DNA of 64,000 bases from Actinomycetota bacterium (GTDB lineage Bacteria; Actinomycetota; Acidimicrobiia; Acidimicrobiales; Microtrichaceae): contig JADJBW010000001.1 in the NCBI GenBank assembly GCA_016703525.1, forward strand, positions 1 to 64,000, in the 5' to 3' direction. Positions within the stretch are counted from its first letter, which is position 1, and each line of letters opens with the position of its first letter. The notes under the pieces were generated by a model that had not been told where the DNA came from, searched no databases, and was given only the letters and a program-made list of their open reading frames with translations. Both the position numbers and the translations under genes were made by a program. This document shows, piece by piece, positions 44,198-53,000 of this stretch.

Positions 44198-45132
44198 CGG
44201 GGCGCTCCCAGGAAGTCGGCGATCAGGTCGGCCATGGCGTGCGGCGCCTCGATATGGAGGAAGTGACCCACGCCGTCGATCACCGCCATGCGTCCCTGCG
44301 GCGGAAGGTGGCGGGCGACGTCGGCCGGGCGCGTGCCCCAGCCCATCACCTCGGTCTCGGTGCCGAGCACTGCGAGGAACGGCATGCCCAGCGCGGGCAC
44401 GCGCAGGATCGTCCACTCGGGACGCCACGGGCCGAAACCGCCCATTCGCAGGGTCGGATCGATGCGCCACCTCCAGCCGTCGGCGTCCTCGCGCCCGCCG
44501 ACCTGCACGAGGTAACGCAGCCATTCCGGGGAGAGCCGGGGGTTCATCCGGCCCCGCCGCTCGGCGAGCTCGGCGACCGTTCCGGGCCGCCGGGCCTTGT
44601 TCGACACGCTGCGCCGATGATCCAGCCATCCGCTGATCTCCGAGGCGAGCATGCGGGTGCGTTCGTGCTCCGCGATGTCCGGCAGCGATGAGCGGGAGGG
44701 GATGCCGTCGAGATTGACGAGCGATCGGATTCGGTGCGGCGCGGCGTCGGCGAGGTGCAGCGAGATCGCTCCGCCCTTGGAATGGCCGACCATCGGCACG
44801 GGAGCGGGTCCCACGTGATCGAGCACGGCCATGGCGTCGCGCAGGTCGGCCTCGACGCTGTACAGGGTCGCCCACTCGGAATGGCCGTGGCCGCGGTGGT
44901 CCCAGCTGACGACGCGCCAGCCGCGGGCGGCGAGCAGCGGGGCGAACACGTTGAACGTCTCCGCGAAGTCGAAGCCACCGTGAGCGAACACCACGGGCGG
45001 CGACGACTCGTCACCCCACTCGACCATCGAGACGGCCACACCGTGCGCGTCGATCGTGCGCCGACGGTGCGGGCGAACCGCTCCTGGGAACGCCGGATCG
45101 GTCGGGGCGGACGCGAAATCGGTGGGCGGCAC
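44194..45132 (-). CDS. Alpha/beta hydrolase (epoxide hydrolase/haloperoxidase-like)
   Basis: A 312-residue protein with VVFAHGGFDFAET, SWDHRGHGHSEW and the nucleophile motif PMVGHSKGG (Ser). The catalytic His is likely in VIDGVGHFLHIEAP. It has the typical lid and core spacing for the family. It forms a two-gene leftward operon with the preceding smaller hydrolase and starts 95 bases from the divergent histidine kinase gene. Substrate not predictable. Confidence 0.88.
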   Translation of the reverse strand: MPPTDFASAPTDPAFPGAVRPHRRRTIDAHGVAVSMVEWGDESSPPVVFAHGGFDFAETFNVFAPLLAARGWRVVSWDHRGHGHSEWATLYSVEADLRDAMAVLDHVGPAPVPMVGHSKGGAISLHLADAAPHRIRSLVNLDGIPSRSSLPDIAEHERTRMLASEISGWLDHRRSVSNKARRPGTVAELAERRGRMNPRLSPEWLRYLVQVGGREDADGWRWRIDPTLRMGGFGPWRPEWTILRVPALGMPFLAVLGTETEVMGWGTRPADVARHLPPQGRMAVIDGVGHFLHIEAPHAMADLIADFLGAPR

Positions 45133-45227
45133 GTCGGTGACTCTAGGGGTACCTCGACGCCTGGCGTCTTTTCACGGTCCGCGCGGGCTACCATCCTCTC
45201 CGCACGCGTCACGTTTCGGGGACTGCA
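45133..45227 (+). promoter_or_regulatory. Divergent promoter region, hydrolase operon / histidine kinase
   Basis: A 95-base gap between divergent starts. GGGCTACCATCC near 45186 contains TACCAT, a plausible -10 for the rightward kinase gene, and CGGGGA precedes the TTG start at 45228. No convincing -35 was identified. Confidence 0.35.
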
Positions 45228-47036
45228 TTGACCGACCAAGCCACGGCACCTCAGGGCGAGGCCATCGCGCTCGACCCGAGTGCGCCGGGCCGGCCGCAGG
45301 ACCGCTCGTCGGGACTGAGTCCCGACGAGATGGTGGCCGTCTTTCGCGCGTTTCCCCACGGCGGTGTCGACGAGGCTGCGCGCAGCCTGGCGCTCCCTCC
45401 GCAGGTGCGCGCCACGATCTCCCCCATGATCAATGCCCTGCGTTGGGCGGCGGTCATGTACGGAATGATCTTCGGCGCAAACGAGGTGTTCCAGGGTCAC
45501 TTCGAGGTCGTGACGACGCTCACCGTCTGCCTGTTCCTCACGACGTGGCGCACGATGATTCCAATTCGTCTCGGTTCGACTGCCACGACCGACCGCACCA
45601 CGGCCTTCACCGATGCGCTGATGATCGGTCTGGCCGTCGGCCACTCGGGTGGGCCCACCTCGCCCTACGTGTTCTGCGTCACGGGCGCGCTCGTCGTGGC
45701 CTCGTTCGGGTGGGGCTACGTCGCCGCCGCCGGCGCGTTCGCTGCCGGATGGCTGGGGATCTTCGTCGGCAACATCGTGGCGCCGGCCGCCGACCGGATC
45801 GTGCTGGGCCGCCAACTCGGCCTGATTGCCGGATCGATGATCGCCACGTCGTTGATCGCGGCCTTCGTCCGCGACCGGTTGCTCGATGCCGAGCGACGGC
45901 GCGCCTCGCTGGCCGGCCGTCTCGACCGTTTGGCCGAAACGAACGACCTGCTGACCATGCTCAACTCGGTGGCTCGCACGCTGCCGACCAGCCTGAATCA
46001 GCGCGAGGCGATCGAAGGCGTCCGCCAGCAGATCGTCACCACGTTCAAGGCCAATGTGATCTGCCTCCTCGAACTCGACGAAACACATGAGGAGTGGGTT
46101 CCGAAGCTCGCCGAGGGGTGCGTGCTCAAGCCGACCTCGTCCACGAGCGAATTGTCGGATCACTTGCAGACTGCGCTCGACGCCGACGAACCGGTCGTGT
46201 CGAGCAAGCTTCGGCAGGGCACGAGCGGCATCGCGCCCGGGTCGGGTAGTGGCATGTACACGCGACTGGTAGCCCGCGGTCGAACCGTGGGCGTGCTCGG
46301 CATCGAGCATCCGGCCGAGGAGCAGTTCGGCGATCGCGACCGCACGGTGCTCAATGGGCTCGCCGATGTGCTCGCGCTCACGCTCGACAACGCCCGCTGG
46401 TTCGGGCGGCTTCGTTCGCTCGGCGCCGAGGAGGAGCGCGTGCGCATCGCCCGCGATCTCCACGATCGGCTCGGCCAGTGGCTCACGTACATCAGCTTCG
46501 AGCTCGAGCGCATCATCAGCACCGATGACACGCCGGTCCCCGAGCTCGACCAGTTGTACCAGGATGTGCAAACGGCGCTCGACGAACTCCGCGAGACCCT
46601 GCGCCAGCTTCGATCGGGCGTGACCGAGCAGCGTTCACTCGGCATGGTCGGCCGCGAGCTGGCCGATCGGTTCGCCGAACGCACCGATATCGATGTGACG
46701 TTCTCGGTCACGCACCCCGACCAGCGCCTTCCGGTGCCCGTCGAGAACGAATTGCTCCGAATCATGCAAGAGGCATTGAACAACATCGATAAGCACGCAA
46801 AGGCGTCGCGTGTCGATGTCAAGTGGGATGTTGATGCAGGGCGCGGCGTGCTCACGATTCACGACAATGGCCGCGGGTTCGATGCTGCCCAGGGGGTGCG
46901 TGACAGCGCCTATGGTCTAGTTGGAATGCGGGAGCGCGCCGATGTGATCGGCGGACGGCTCTCCATCACCTCTGCGCTGGGAGAAGGCACGACGATCACC
47001 GTCTCGGCGGGGTCGATGTCGACCAAGGAAGACTGA
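45228..47036 (+). CDS. Membrane sensor histidine kinase, NarL-family partner (HisKA_3, GAF)
   Basis: A 602-residue kinase. Residues ~75-225 hold several membrane helices, ~250-395 a GAF domain, then the dimerisation helix with the phospho-acceptor His in RIARDLHDRLGQWL, and an HATPase_c domain with LRIMQEALNNIDKHA (N box) and IHDNGRGFD (G box). It starts with TTG 45228. The response regulator gene begins 2 bases after its stop, so they form an operon and a cognate pair. The signal is unknown. Confidence 0.93.
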   Translation: MTDQATAPQGEAIALDPSAPGRPQDRSSGLSPDEMVAVFRAFPHGGVDEAARSLALPPQVRATISPMINALRWAAVMYGMIFGANEVFQGHFEVVTTLTVCLFLTTWRTMIPIRLGSTATTDRTTAFTDALMIGLAVGHSGGPTSPYVFCVTGALVVASFGWGYVAAAGAFAAGWLGIFVGNIVAPAADRIVLGRQLGLIAGSMIATSLIAAFVRDRLLDAERRRASLAGRLDRLAETNDLLTMLNSVARTLPTSLNQREAIEGVRQQIVTTFKANVICLLELDETHEEWVPKLAEGCVLKPTSSTSELSDHLQTALDADEPVVSSKLRQGTSGIAPGSGSGMYTRLVARGRTVGVLGIEHPAEEQFGDRDRTVLNGLADVLALTLDNARWFGRLRSLGAEEERVRIARDLHDRLGQWLTYISFELERIISTDDTPVPELDQLYQDVQTALDELRETLRQLRSGVTEQRSLGMVGRELADRFAERTDIDVTFSVTHPDQRLPVPVENELLRIMQEALNNIDKHAKASRVDVKWDVDAGRGVLTIHDNGRGFDAAQGVRDSAYGLVGMRERADVIGGRLSITSALGEGTTITVSAGSMSTKED

Positions 47037-47038
47037 TA

Positions 47039-47680
47039 ATGCTCCGAATCCTGTTGGCAGATGACCACAAGATCCTCCGAGAGGGGATCCGCCGTGGCCT
47101 GGAAGGCGCCGGTGAAACCGTCGTCGGTGAGGCGTCGAACGGCGAAGAGGCGGTGGAACTCGCCCGCACGACCCAACCCGACGTGGTCCTCATGGACCTG
47201 TCGATGCCGGTGGTCGACGGCATCGCCGCCACCAAGCGCATCACCGACGAGATGCCCGAGACGAAGGTCGTCGTGCTCACGATGCACGACGATGCGTCGC
47301 GTACCCGGGCGGCGATCGCCGCGGGCGCCGTCGGGTATCTCACCAAGGGCACGTCGTTCACCGAGGTGCTCGAGACGATCCGGGCCGTCGCCAACGGCGA
47401 GACGGTGTTGAGCCCGCAACTCGCGATCTCGATGCTGCGGGCGGCGCAGGAGGCCGTCGAGCACGCCGACCTGCTGAGCGACCGCCAGGTCGAGATCCTG
47501 CAGAAGATCGCGAATGGCTACGGCACCAAGCAGGTCGCCCGCGAGCTCGGCATCACGCAGAAGACGGTGCACAACCACCTGAACGCGATCTACCGCCGTC
47601 TCGACACGCAGAGCCTCACGCAGGCGGTGCTCAGCGCTGTGCGGCTCGGGATCATCGATCTGGACCAGGCCGAGTCGTGA
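47039..47680 (+). CDS. LuxR/NarL-family response regulator
   Basis: A 213-residue regulator. The receiver domain has acidic residues in LLADDHKILRE, phospho-acceptor Asp in VVLMDLSMPVVDG, and Lys in GYLTKGTSFTE. The LuxR helix-turn-helix is LSDRQVEILQKIANGYG ... QKTVHNHLNAIYRRL. It is expected to be phosphorylated by the adjacent kinase and to bind DNA as a dimer. Confidence 0.95.
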   Translation: MLRILLADDHKILREGIRRGLEGAGETVVGEASNGEEAVELARTTQPDVVLMDLSMPVVDGIAATKRITDEMPETKVVVLTMHDDASRTRAAIAAGAVGYLTKGTSFTEVLETIRAVANGETVLSPQLAISMLRAAQEAVEHADLLSDRQVEILQKIANGYGTKQVARELGITQKTVHNHLNAIYRRLDTQSLTQAVLSAVRLGIIDLDQAES

Positions 47681-47763
47681 TGGGTGCCCCACACGCGACT
47701 CCACCAATTGCCCATCTCGCTCCGTCCGGCAGTCGCCCATACTTGGTTGGTGGACGGTAACGA

Positions 47764-48435
47764 GTGAGTTCGGGCGCGCTGACGACGAAAGCATGGCTGG
47801 CGGCCAAGGCCGCTCTGTCGTTTCGCGTGCTGATTGCGTTCGGGACGTCCACCGCCGTCACGGGTGCCGTGGCCGGGCCGATGGCCTACCAGGCCGAACG
47901 GGCACAGGAGAAGCTCGAAGCCGCGTCGACCAACGAGCCGACCGACGGCACGCAGGGAAGCGATTCCGGCGGCGACTCGAAGGCTGGCGGCAAGCCCGGC
48001 AACAAGCCCGGCGGCAGGGGGTCGACCACCACGACGCCCGGCACCACGTCGTCCACGTCCACGACCTCGATCGTGCTGAACGGTCCCGACATCTCCACGC
48101 CGACCACGAGCACCACGCTGCCGCCGAGCGCTTCGGGTCTGTACGCGACCACCGATCCCGATCGACGCACCGTGTACCCGCTCGACCAGGGGCTCGAGGT
48201 GTACCGGCGGGTGATGATCTTCTTCGAGGCGCCCAACACGGCGTCGGTGAAGCTCTGGATCGGCGATCCCAGCGGAAGCGGACCGCCCACTGCGGTGCTC
48301 AGCGCCGCGCCGTTCCAATACGTGCAGGACTTCGCGCTCCTGCCTCCGGGCCGCACGACGATCCTTGCCGAGGTGACCGACACCTCGGGCAACGTCACGC
48401 GGCGCGACGCGACGATCCGCGTCGGTCGCGGCTGA
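47764..48435 (+). CDS. Membrane-anchored Ser/Thr-rich protein of unknown function
   Basis: A 223-residue protein starting at GTG 47764. One hydrophobic segment (VLIAFGTSTAVTGAVAGP) near residue 25 anchors it; a ~65-residue low-complexity Gly/Thr/Ser linker follows, then a ~100-residue beta-rich domain (YRRVMIFFEAPNTASVKLWIG ... TTILAEVTDTSGNVTRRDA) of Ig or Big-like type. It likely displays this domain outside the membrane. No family is recognised. Confidence 0.75.
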   Translation: MSSGALTTKAWLAAKAALSFRVLIAFGTSTAVTGAVAGPMAYQAERAQEKLEAASTNEPTDGTQGSDSGGDSKAGGKPGNKPGGRGSTTTTPGTTSSTSTTSIVLNGPDISTPTTSTTLPPSASGLYATTDPDRRTVYPLDQGLEVYRRVMIFFEAPNTASVKLWIGDPSGSGPPTAVLSAAPFQYVQDFALLPPGRTTILAEVTDTSGNVTRRDATIRVGRG

Positions 48436-48460
48436 CCGGTCGCCATCCCACCGGCCTTCG

Positions 48461-48474
48461 CCGGCGCTCGCCGG
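48461..48474 (+). terminator. Possible hairpin terminator
   Basis: CCGGC GCTC GCCGG forms a 5-bp GC stem with a 4-base loop 26 bases after the upstream stop; further CCGG repeats nearby could extend it. No U-tract. Weak evidence. Confidence 0.3.
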
Positions 48475-48534
48475 TCGGCGGCTCGCCGAACCGCTCGTTT
48501 ACGATGCGGCGTCCAACCACGTAGGGAGAAGGCG

Positions 48535-49716
48535 ATGCCAGAGGTCTCAGGGTTCGTCGCGGACGGCTTCGAGCCGGTTCGAGCGGCGTTCGAGGCGAAC
48601 TTCCGCGATCACGGCGATCTGGGCGCAGGCGTCTGTGTGTACCGCGACGGCGCGCCGGTCGTCGATCTCGTGGGCGGTGTCACCGCGCACGGCAGCGACG
48701 ACCTCTACAGCGCCGACCACCTCCAGATGGTGTTCTCCACCACCAAGGGCGCCGCGGCGATCTGCGCGCATCTGTTGGCCGAGCGGGGTCAGCTCCATCT
48801 GGATGCTCCAGTGGCCTCGCACTGGCCCGAATTCGCCGCCAACGGGAAGGCCGACATCCCGGTGTCGTGGCTGTTGTGCCACAAGTCGGGCCTGGTGGAT
48901 GTCGACAGGCCTCTGACGCTGGACGACGCGCTCGACTGGGACCGCGTGACCGCTGCGCTCGCGGCCGCGCCGCCGATCTGGGAGCCGGGCACCCAGCACG
49001 GCTACCACGCGGTCACCTACGGCTGGCTGGTGGGCGAGATCGTGCGTCGTGTCAGCGGCCGGACCCTCGGCCGGTTCTTCGCCGACGAGATCGCCGGGCC
49101 GCTGGGCCTGGAGTTCTGGATCGGCCTGCCCGACGAGCAGATCCCCCGCGTGGTCGATCTGGTGCCGCCGGGTCCGCCGCCCGGTGTGCACTTCGGCTCG
49201 CCCGACGATCCTCAGCCGGGGATGATCGAGATGCTGCAACTGCTGATGGGCCCCGACTCGCTGATCGCCCGAGCGCTCACCGCTCCCGGTGGCGCATTCG
49301 CGAGCGAGACGGTGTGGAACGAACCGGCGGTGTGGCAGGCCGAGATTCCGGCGGCGAACGGCATCACCAACGCCGGTTCGCTTGCCCGGATGTACGCCGC
49401 GACGGTCGGAGAGGTCGACGGCGTCCGGCTGCTGAGCCCAGCGACCGTGGCGCGGGCGATCGAGCCGCAAACCGAGGGTGCCGACGCTGTGCTGATCTTC
49501 GAGATCCCGTTCGGCCTGGGCTTCATGCGCGACGCGCCGTTCGCCAAGTTCGGCAGCCCGACCGCCTTTGGCCACTACGGCGCGGGCGGCTCGGTCGGCT
49601 TCGCCGATCACGAGGCGGGGATCGGGTTCGGCTACGTGATGAACAAGATGGACCTCGGCATCGCGGGCGACCCGCGAACGTCGGCCCTGATCGACGCGCT
49701 CTACGGGTGCCTGTGA
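48535..49716 (+). CDS. Serine hydrolase of the beta-lactamase/EstB family
   Basis: A 393-residue penicillin-binding-fold protein with the SxxK motif in VFSTTKGAAA, a YxN-like Tyr in YHAVTYGWLVGEI, and a late FGHYGAGGS replacing KTG. It resembles EstB/LACTB-type esterases rather than true beta-lactamases. There is no signal peptide, so it is probably a cytosolic carboxylesterase. GGGAGAAGG precedes ATG 48535. prfC begins 6 bases downstream. Confidence 0.9.
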   Translation: MPEVSGFVADGFEPVRAAFEANFRDHGDLGAGVCVYRDGAPVVDLVGGVTAHGSDDLYSADHLQMVFSTTKGAAAICAHLLAERGQLHLDAPVASHWPEFAANGKADIPVSWLLCHKSGLVDVDRPLTLDDALDWDRVTAALAAAPPIWEPGTQHGYHAVTYGWLVGEIVRRVSGRTLGRFFADEIAGPLGLEFWIGLPDEQIPRVVDLVPPGPPPGVHFGSPDDPQPGMIEMLQLLMGPDSLIARALTAPGGAFASETVWNEPAVWQAEIPAANGITNAGSLARMYAATVGEVDGVRLLSPATVARAIEPQTEGADAVLIFEIPFGLGFMRDAPFAKFGSPTAFGHYGAGGSVGFADHEAGIGFGYVMNKMDLGIAGDPRTSALIDALYGCL

Positions 49717-49722
49717 GCCGGC

Positions 49723-51312
49723 ATGAGTGATGTCACTGAACAGGCCGAGCGCCGCCGAACGTTCGCGATCATCAGCCATCCCGATGCGGGCAAGACCACG
49801 CTGACGGAGAAGTTCCTGCTGTACGGCGGCGCGCTGTCACGCGAGGCGGGCGCGGTGAAGGCGCGCCAGGACCGCCGCTCGGCCACGTCGGACTGGATGG
49901 CGTTGGAGCAGCAGCGCGGCATCTCGATCACGTCGACCGTGTTGCAGTTCCCGTATCGCGACTCGGTGGTGAACCTGCTCGACACGCCCGGTCACCGCGA
50001 CTTCTCGGAGGACACGTACCGCGTGTTGACCGCTGCCGACGGGGCGGTCATGGTGCTCGACGCCGCCAAGGGCATCGAGCCGCAGACGCTCAAGCTGTTC
50101 GAGGTGTGTCGCGATCGAGGGCTGCCCCTGCTCACCTTCGTGAACAAGTGGGACCGCCCCGGCAAGGATGGGCTCGAACTCCTCGACGAGATCACCGACA
50201 AGATCGGTCTGGTGCCGACACCGGTCACGTGGCCGGTGGGGATCGCGGGCGATTTCCGCGGTGTGGTCGACCGCCGCACCGGTGAGTACACGCGCTACAC
50301 CCGGGTTGCCCGCGGGTCGACGATCGCGCCGGAGGAGATCATCGACCCCGACCGCGCCGCCGCCGAGGAGGGCGCCGCTTGGGTGCAGGCGAGCGAGGAG
50401 CTCGAGCTCTTCGACCTGTCCGATCAGACGCTCGATGTGTCGAGCTTCCGGGCGGGCACGACCACGCCACTGTTCGTGGGTTCCGCCGTCACCAACTTCG
50501 GCGTCGGCAAGCTGCTCGACGCGGTGATCGACCTGATTCCGCCACCGGCGCCTCGGCCCGAGATCGACGATCGACTTCGCCCGCTCGACGCGCCGTTCAG
50601 CGGATTCGTGTTCAAGGTGCAGGCCAACATGGACCCATCCCACCGCGACCGGATCGCGTTCTTCCGGGTGTGTTCGGGGCGGTTCGAGCGGGGGATGGTG
50701 GTCACGCACGACCGCACCGGGAAGCCGTTCGCCACGAAGTACGCGCACCAGGTGTTCGGCCAGGACCGCGAGACGGTCGAGGAGGCGTTCCCCGGCGACA
50801 TCGTCGGCTTGGTGAACGCCGGCGACGTGCGGGTCGGCGACACGCTGTTCGTGGGTGACGCGGTGAGGTTCCCGCGGATCCCGACGTTTGCGCCGGAGCA
50901 CTTTGCCGTTGCGCGGGTGAAGGACACGGGGCGCTACAAGCAGTTCCGAAAGGGCATCGCGCAGCTCGACGAGGAGGGCGTGGTGCAGGTGCTGCGCGAC
51001 GCCGATTCGGGCGATCAGGCGCCGGTGCTCGCAGCGGTCGGTCCGATGCAGTTCGAGGTGGTGAGCTACCGACTCGAGAGCGAGTTCGGCGCGGCGATCG
51101 AGCTGACCCCCACGTCGTATCGGGCCGCCCGGCGGACCGACGAGGAGAGCAGCCCGGCGCTGCGGGGCATGCGCGGCGTCGATGTGCTCCGACGATCCGA
51201 CGGTACGTTGCTCGCGTTGTTCGAAAGCACCTACTGGCTCGACCGCGTGGTTGCCGAGAACCCCGAGCTGCGGCTCGACAAGCTCGTCGCCGAGGGCGAC
51301 CTGCACCTCTGA
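49723..51312 (+). CDS. prfC: Peptide chain release factor 3
   Basis: A 529-residue translational GTPase. The G domain has IISHPDAGKTTLTEKFLLYG (G1), RGISITST (G2), DTPGHRDF (G3) and VNKWDR (G4). The C-terminal domains include RFERGMVVTHDRTGK and GPMQFEVVSYRLESEF, which are diagnostic for RF3 rather than EF-G. It recycles RF1/RF2 from ribosomes after peptide release. Full length. Confidence 0.95.
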   Translation: MSDVTEQAERRRTFAIISHPDAGKTTLTEKFLLYGGALSREAGAVKARQDRRSATSDWMALEQQRGISITSTVLQFPYRDSVVNLLDTPGHRDFSEDTYRVLTAADGAVMVLDAAKGIEPQTLKLFEVCRDRGLPLLTFVNKWDRPGKDGLELLDEITDKIGLVPTPVTWPVGIAGDFRGVVDRRTGEYTRYTRVARGSTIAPEEIIDPDRAAAEEGAAWVQASEELELFDLSDQTLDVSSFRAGTTTPLFVGSAVTNFGVGKLLDAVIDLIPPPAPRPEIDDRLRPLDAPFSGFVFKVQANMDPSHRDRIAFFRVCSGRFERGMVVTHDRTGKPFATKYAHQVFGQDRETVEEAFPGDIVGLVNAGDVRVGDTLFVGDAVRFPRIPTFAPEHFAVARVKDTGRYKQFRKGIAQLDEEGVVQVLRDADSGDQAPVLAAVGPMQFEVVSYRLESEFGAAIELTPTSYRAARRTDEESSPALRGMRGVDVLRRSDGTLLALFESTYWLDRVVAENPELRLDKLVAEGDLHL

Positions 51313-51315
51313 CCG

Positions 51316-51329
51316 GCCCGAGGTCGGGC
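51316..51329 (+). terminator. Possible hairpin terminator of prfC
   Basis: GCCCGA GG TCGGGC directly follows the prfC stop; it can fold as a 5-bp stem with a 4-base loop. No U-tract. Confidence 0.35.
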
Positions 51330-51371
51330 ACGGAGTTCGTCGCGGGAACCAGGACTGAGGTCGCCCAGTGC

Positions 51372-51418
51372 GGATCTGCGGGATCGGCGAGATCGGCGGG
51401 ATCGGCGAGATCGGTCGG
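51372..51418. repeat. Short imperfect GATCGGCG repeats
   Basis: GGGATCGGCGAGATCGGC is repeated back to back with small variation, giving about four GATCGG(C/T)(G/C) units. The stretch is noncoding, between prfC and a small membrane protein gene. It may be slippage or regulator sites; no function can be assigned. Confidence 0.5.
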
Positions 51419-51481
51419 CAGGCAATCGCCCACCAGCGGTCGGGCGCGGTTACCCTTCTTCGGACGCAGGGAGGCGAGCCG

Positions 51482-51796
51482 ATGGTGGGAACCACCGAGC
51501 CCACAATGCCGAACCGCGACCGGTTCCGCGAGCAGCGGTCCCGCCGCGCCGAGCGACGCCGTCGCCTCATGGGGATCCCCGTGGTGCTCGTCGGGTTGGC
51601 GCTGATCGGCCTCGGTGCGTGGATGTGGGATCGCGAACACCAGCCGACGGATTCGCCCCGGCCGACGGTCGCGGGCACGTCGGTGGTGGCGCCGACATCG
51701 ACCACGCCCACCACACCCACCACGCTGTTGCCGGTCGAGAGCCTCAACGGGTCGACCGTGCCGGTCGCACCGCCGGTCGGCTCGGCGGGCGGCTGA
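51482..51796 (+). CDS. Small single-pass membrane protein
   Basis: A 104-residue protein. An Arg-rich N-terminus is followed by one membrane helix (GIPVVLVGLALIGLGAWMW) and a ~55-residue Thr/Pro/Val-rich tail likely outside the membrane. ATG 51482 was chosen because GGGAGGCGA lies upstream. No family or role is recognised. It lies just before the tRNA-Ala gene. Confidence 0.65.
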   Translation: MVGTTEPTMPNRDRFREQRSRRAERRRRLMGIPVVLVGLALIGLGAWMWDREHQPTDSPRPTVAGTSVVAPTSTTPTTPTTLLPVESLNGSTVPVAPPVGSAGG

Positions 51797-51909
51797 GCCG
51801 CGCGCACCACGTGTTCGAAGCGGGTGCCGTGGTGTCGCTGGTTCACTCCCGTCGAAGCCGATGAGCCCACGGCTGCGCTGGTGGCGGTAGAGTGACGCCT
51901 CGCCCGTTC

Positions 51910-51983
51910 GGGGATGTAGCTCAGTTGGCTAGAGCACCTGCTTTGCAAGCAGGGGGTCGTGGGTTCGATTCCCATCATCTCCA
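51910..51983 (+). tRNA. tRNA-Ala (anticodon TGC)
   Basis: A cloverleaf of 74 bases: acceptor GGGGATG pairs with CATCTCC (one G-U), D arm AGCTCAGTTGGCTAGAGC, anticodon stem CCTGC/GCAGG around TTTGCAA with anticodon TGC, and TTCGATT in the T loop. Discriminator A at 51983; the CCA end is not encoded (CCG follows). No intron. Confidence 0.95.
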
Positions 51984-52002
51984 CCGCAACATTCAGGGGT
52001 TT

Positions 52003-52176
52003 TCAGCCCTCCGGCGAGCCCCCAGCCGCCTCCGGTCCCCGCGTTTTCGTCACGGTTCTGTCACGGTTCTCGGCAGCGGCGGCCATCGCGAGGTCGTCCA
52101 AGCGGTTCGCCAACTCGACCGCGCGAGACTGCGCCGCATGTTGGGACTTCCCCGATTCGGCCTGGATCTCGCTCAG
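52003..52176 (-). pseudogene. Possible integrase C-terminal remnant beside tRNA-Ala
   Basis: An open stretch of 57 codons with no start, ending 20 bases from the tRNA 3' end, encodes a helical Ala-rich segment (AVELANRLDDLAMAAAAENR) followed by DRTVTKTRG, which resembles the ends of actinobacterial tyrosine integrases. It is closed upstream by an in-frame TGA. The rest of 51984-52324 holds no recognisable gene. Evidence is limited to composition, motif feel and position. Confidence 0.25.
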
Positions 52177-52324
52177 TCAGACCAGCGTCGACGATGCCCA
52201 CGAGCCGTGGACCAGCCGACCGTCCATCCGCTTGCTGGGGAGCACCGCGACGGCGTCACGTACGCACGCCTCGAAGCGATCGCCGTTCTCGTCGCCCACG
52301 GCCCGACCTGATCGCCCCGCTCCA

Positions 52325-52822
52325 GTGCCACCGGTTCCGATCTACCTCGACTTCGACGGCGTGATGAACAGCTTCAGCCGAGATGCGCAGCGGCTGACCA
52401 CGCGCACCGGGTTCGGACGGTGGCGCTTCGTCGACAGCAAGCACCAGGAGGAAGGCCGGTGCTTCCCGCTCGCCCTGTCCGACGATCGAAACCAGGAAGT
52501 CAGCTCATGGTGCGGGCTCGGCGCCGAGATCGTTTGGCTGACCACATGGTGGCAGGCGCCCGATGACGTCATCGCCCAGACCGGCATCGATGCCCCTTTT
52601 GCCGCTCCGCGCGCCTCGCTCACCGGTTCGCGTGACTGGAAGGCCGCTGTCATCGAGTCTCGACACGGCAACGACGACCACTTCGTCTGGATCGACGACG
52701 CCGACGTGCCGTCGGGGTTCGCGCGGCGCTACCCGAGTTGTCTCGTCGTCCGACCGTCCGACCGTTTCGGCCTGTTCGCCCGCGACGCCATCCGCGTCCG
52801 CGACTTCCTGATCAATCGATGA
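52325..52822 (+). CDS. HAD-fold-like protein
   Basis: A 165-residue protein starting at GTG 52325. The opening IYLDFDGVMNSF carries the HAD motif DxDGV, and late HFVWIDDADVP provides the DD pair (motif IV). The middle IVWLTTWWQAPDDVI may supply motif II (Thr). It is similar to small HAD-like proteins of unknown substrate in actinobacteria. It lies just after the tRNA-proximal remnant region, a place where accessory genes often land. Confidence 0.75.
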   Translation: MPPVPIYLDFDGVMNSFSRDAQRLTTRTGFGRWRFVDSKHQEEGRCFPLALSDDRNQEVSSWCGLGAEIVWLTTWWQAPDDVIAQTGIDAPFAAPRASLTGSRDWKAAVIESRHGNDDHFVWIDDADVPSGFARRYPSCLVVRPSDRFGLFARDAIRVRDFLINR

Positions 52823-53000
52823 TGCCGCTCACGAATCGGGACCGCCGCACGGCCCCGGCGGTGGAGCTTCTCGCCACCCTCCACGGCGAGCTGGCCGGCC
52901 GCATCCGCCATGAGTCGAGGAGTGGCGGATGCGCCCGAGATGGTCGGCCTCTTCGCTTCGGCCGCCCGCCGAGGCGCGGACTCAACCCGTCGCGTCTCGA

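Noticed and set aside
49837..51984. A 715-codon minus-strand open frame covering prfC and the tRNA.
   Set aside because: Antisense to an unmistakable RF3 gene and crosses a tRNA.
51892..52311. A 139-codon plus-strand open frame running through the tRNA-Ala gene.
   Set aside because: Its first third is the translated tRNA, a common artefact; the rest has no recognisable domain.
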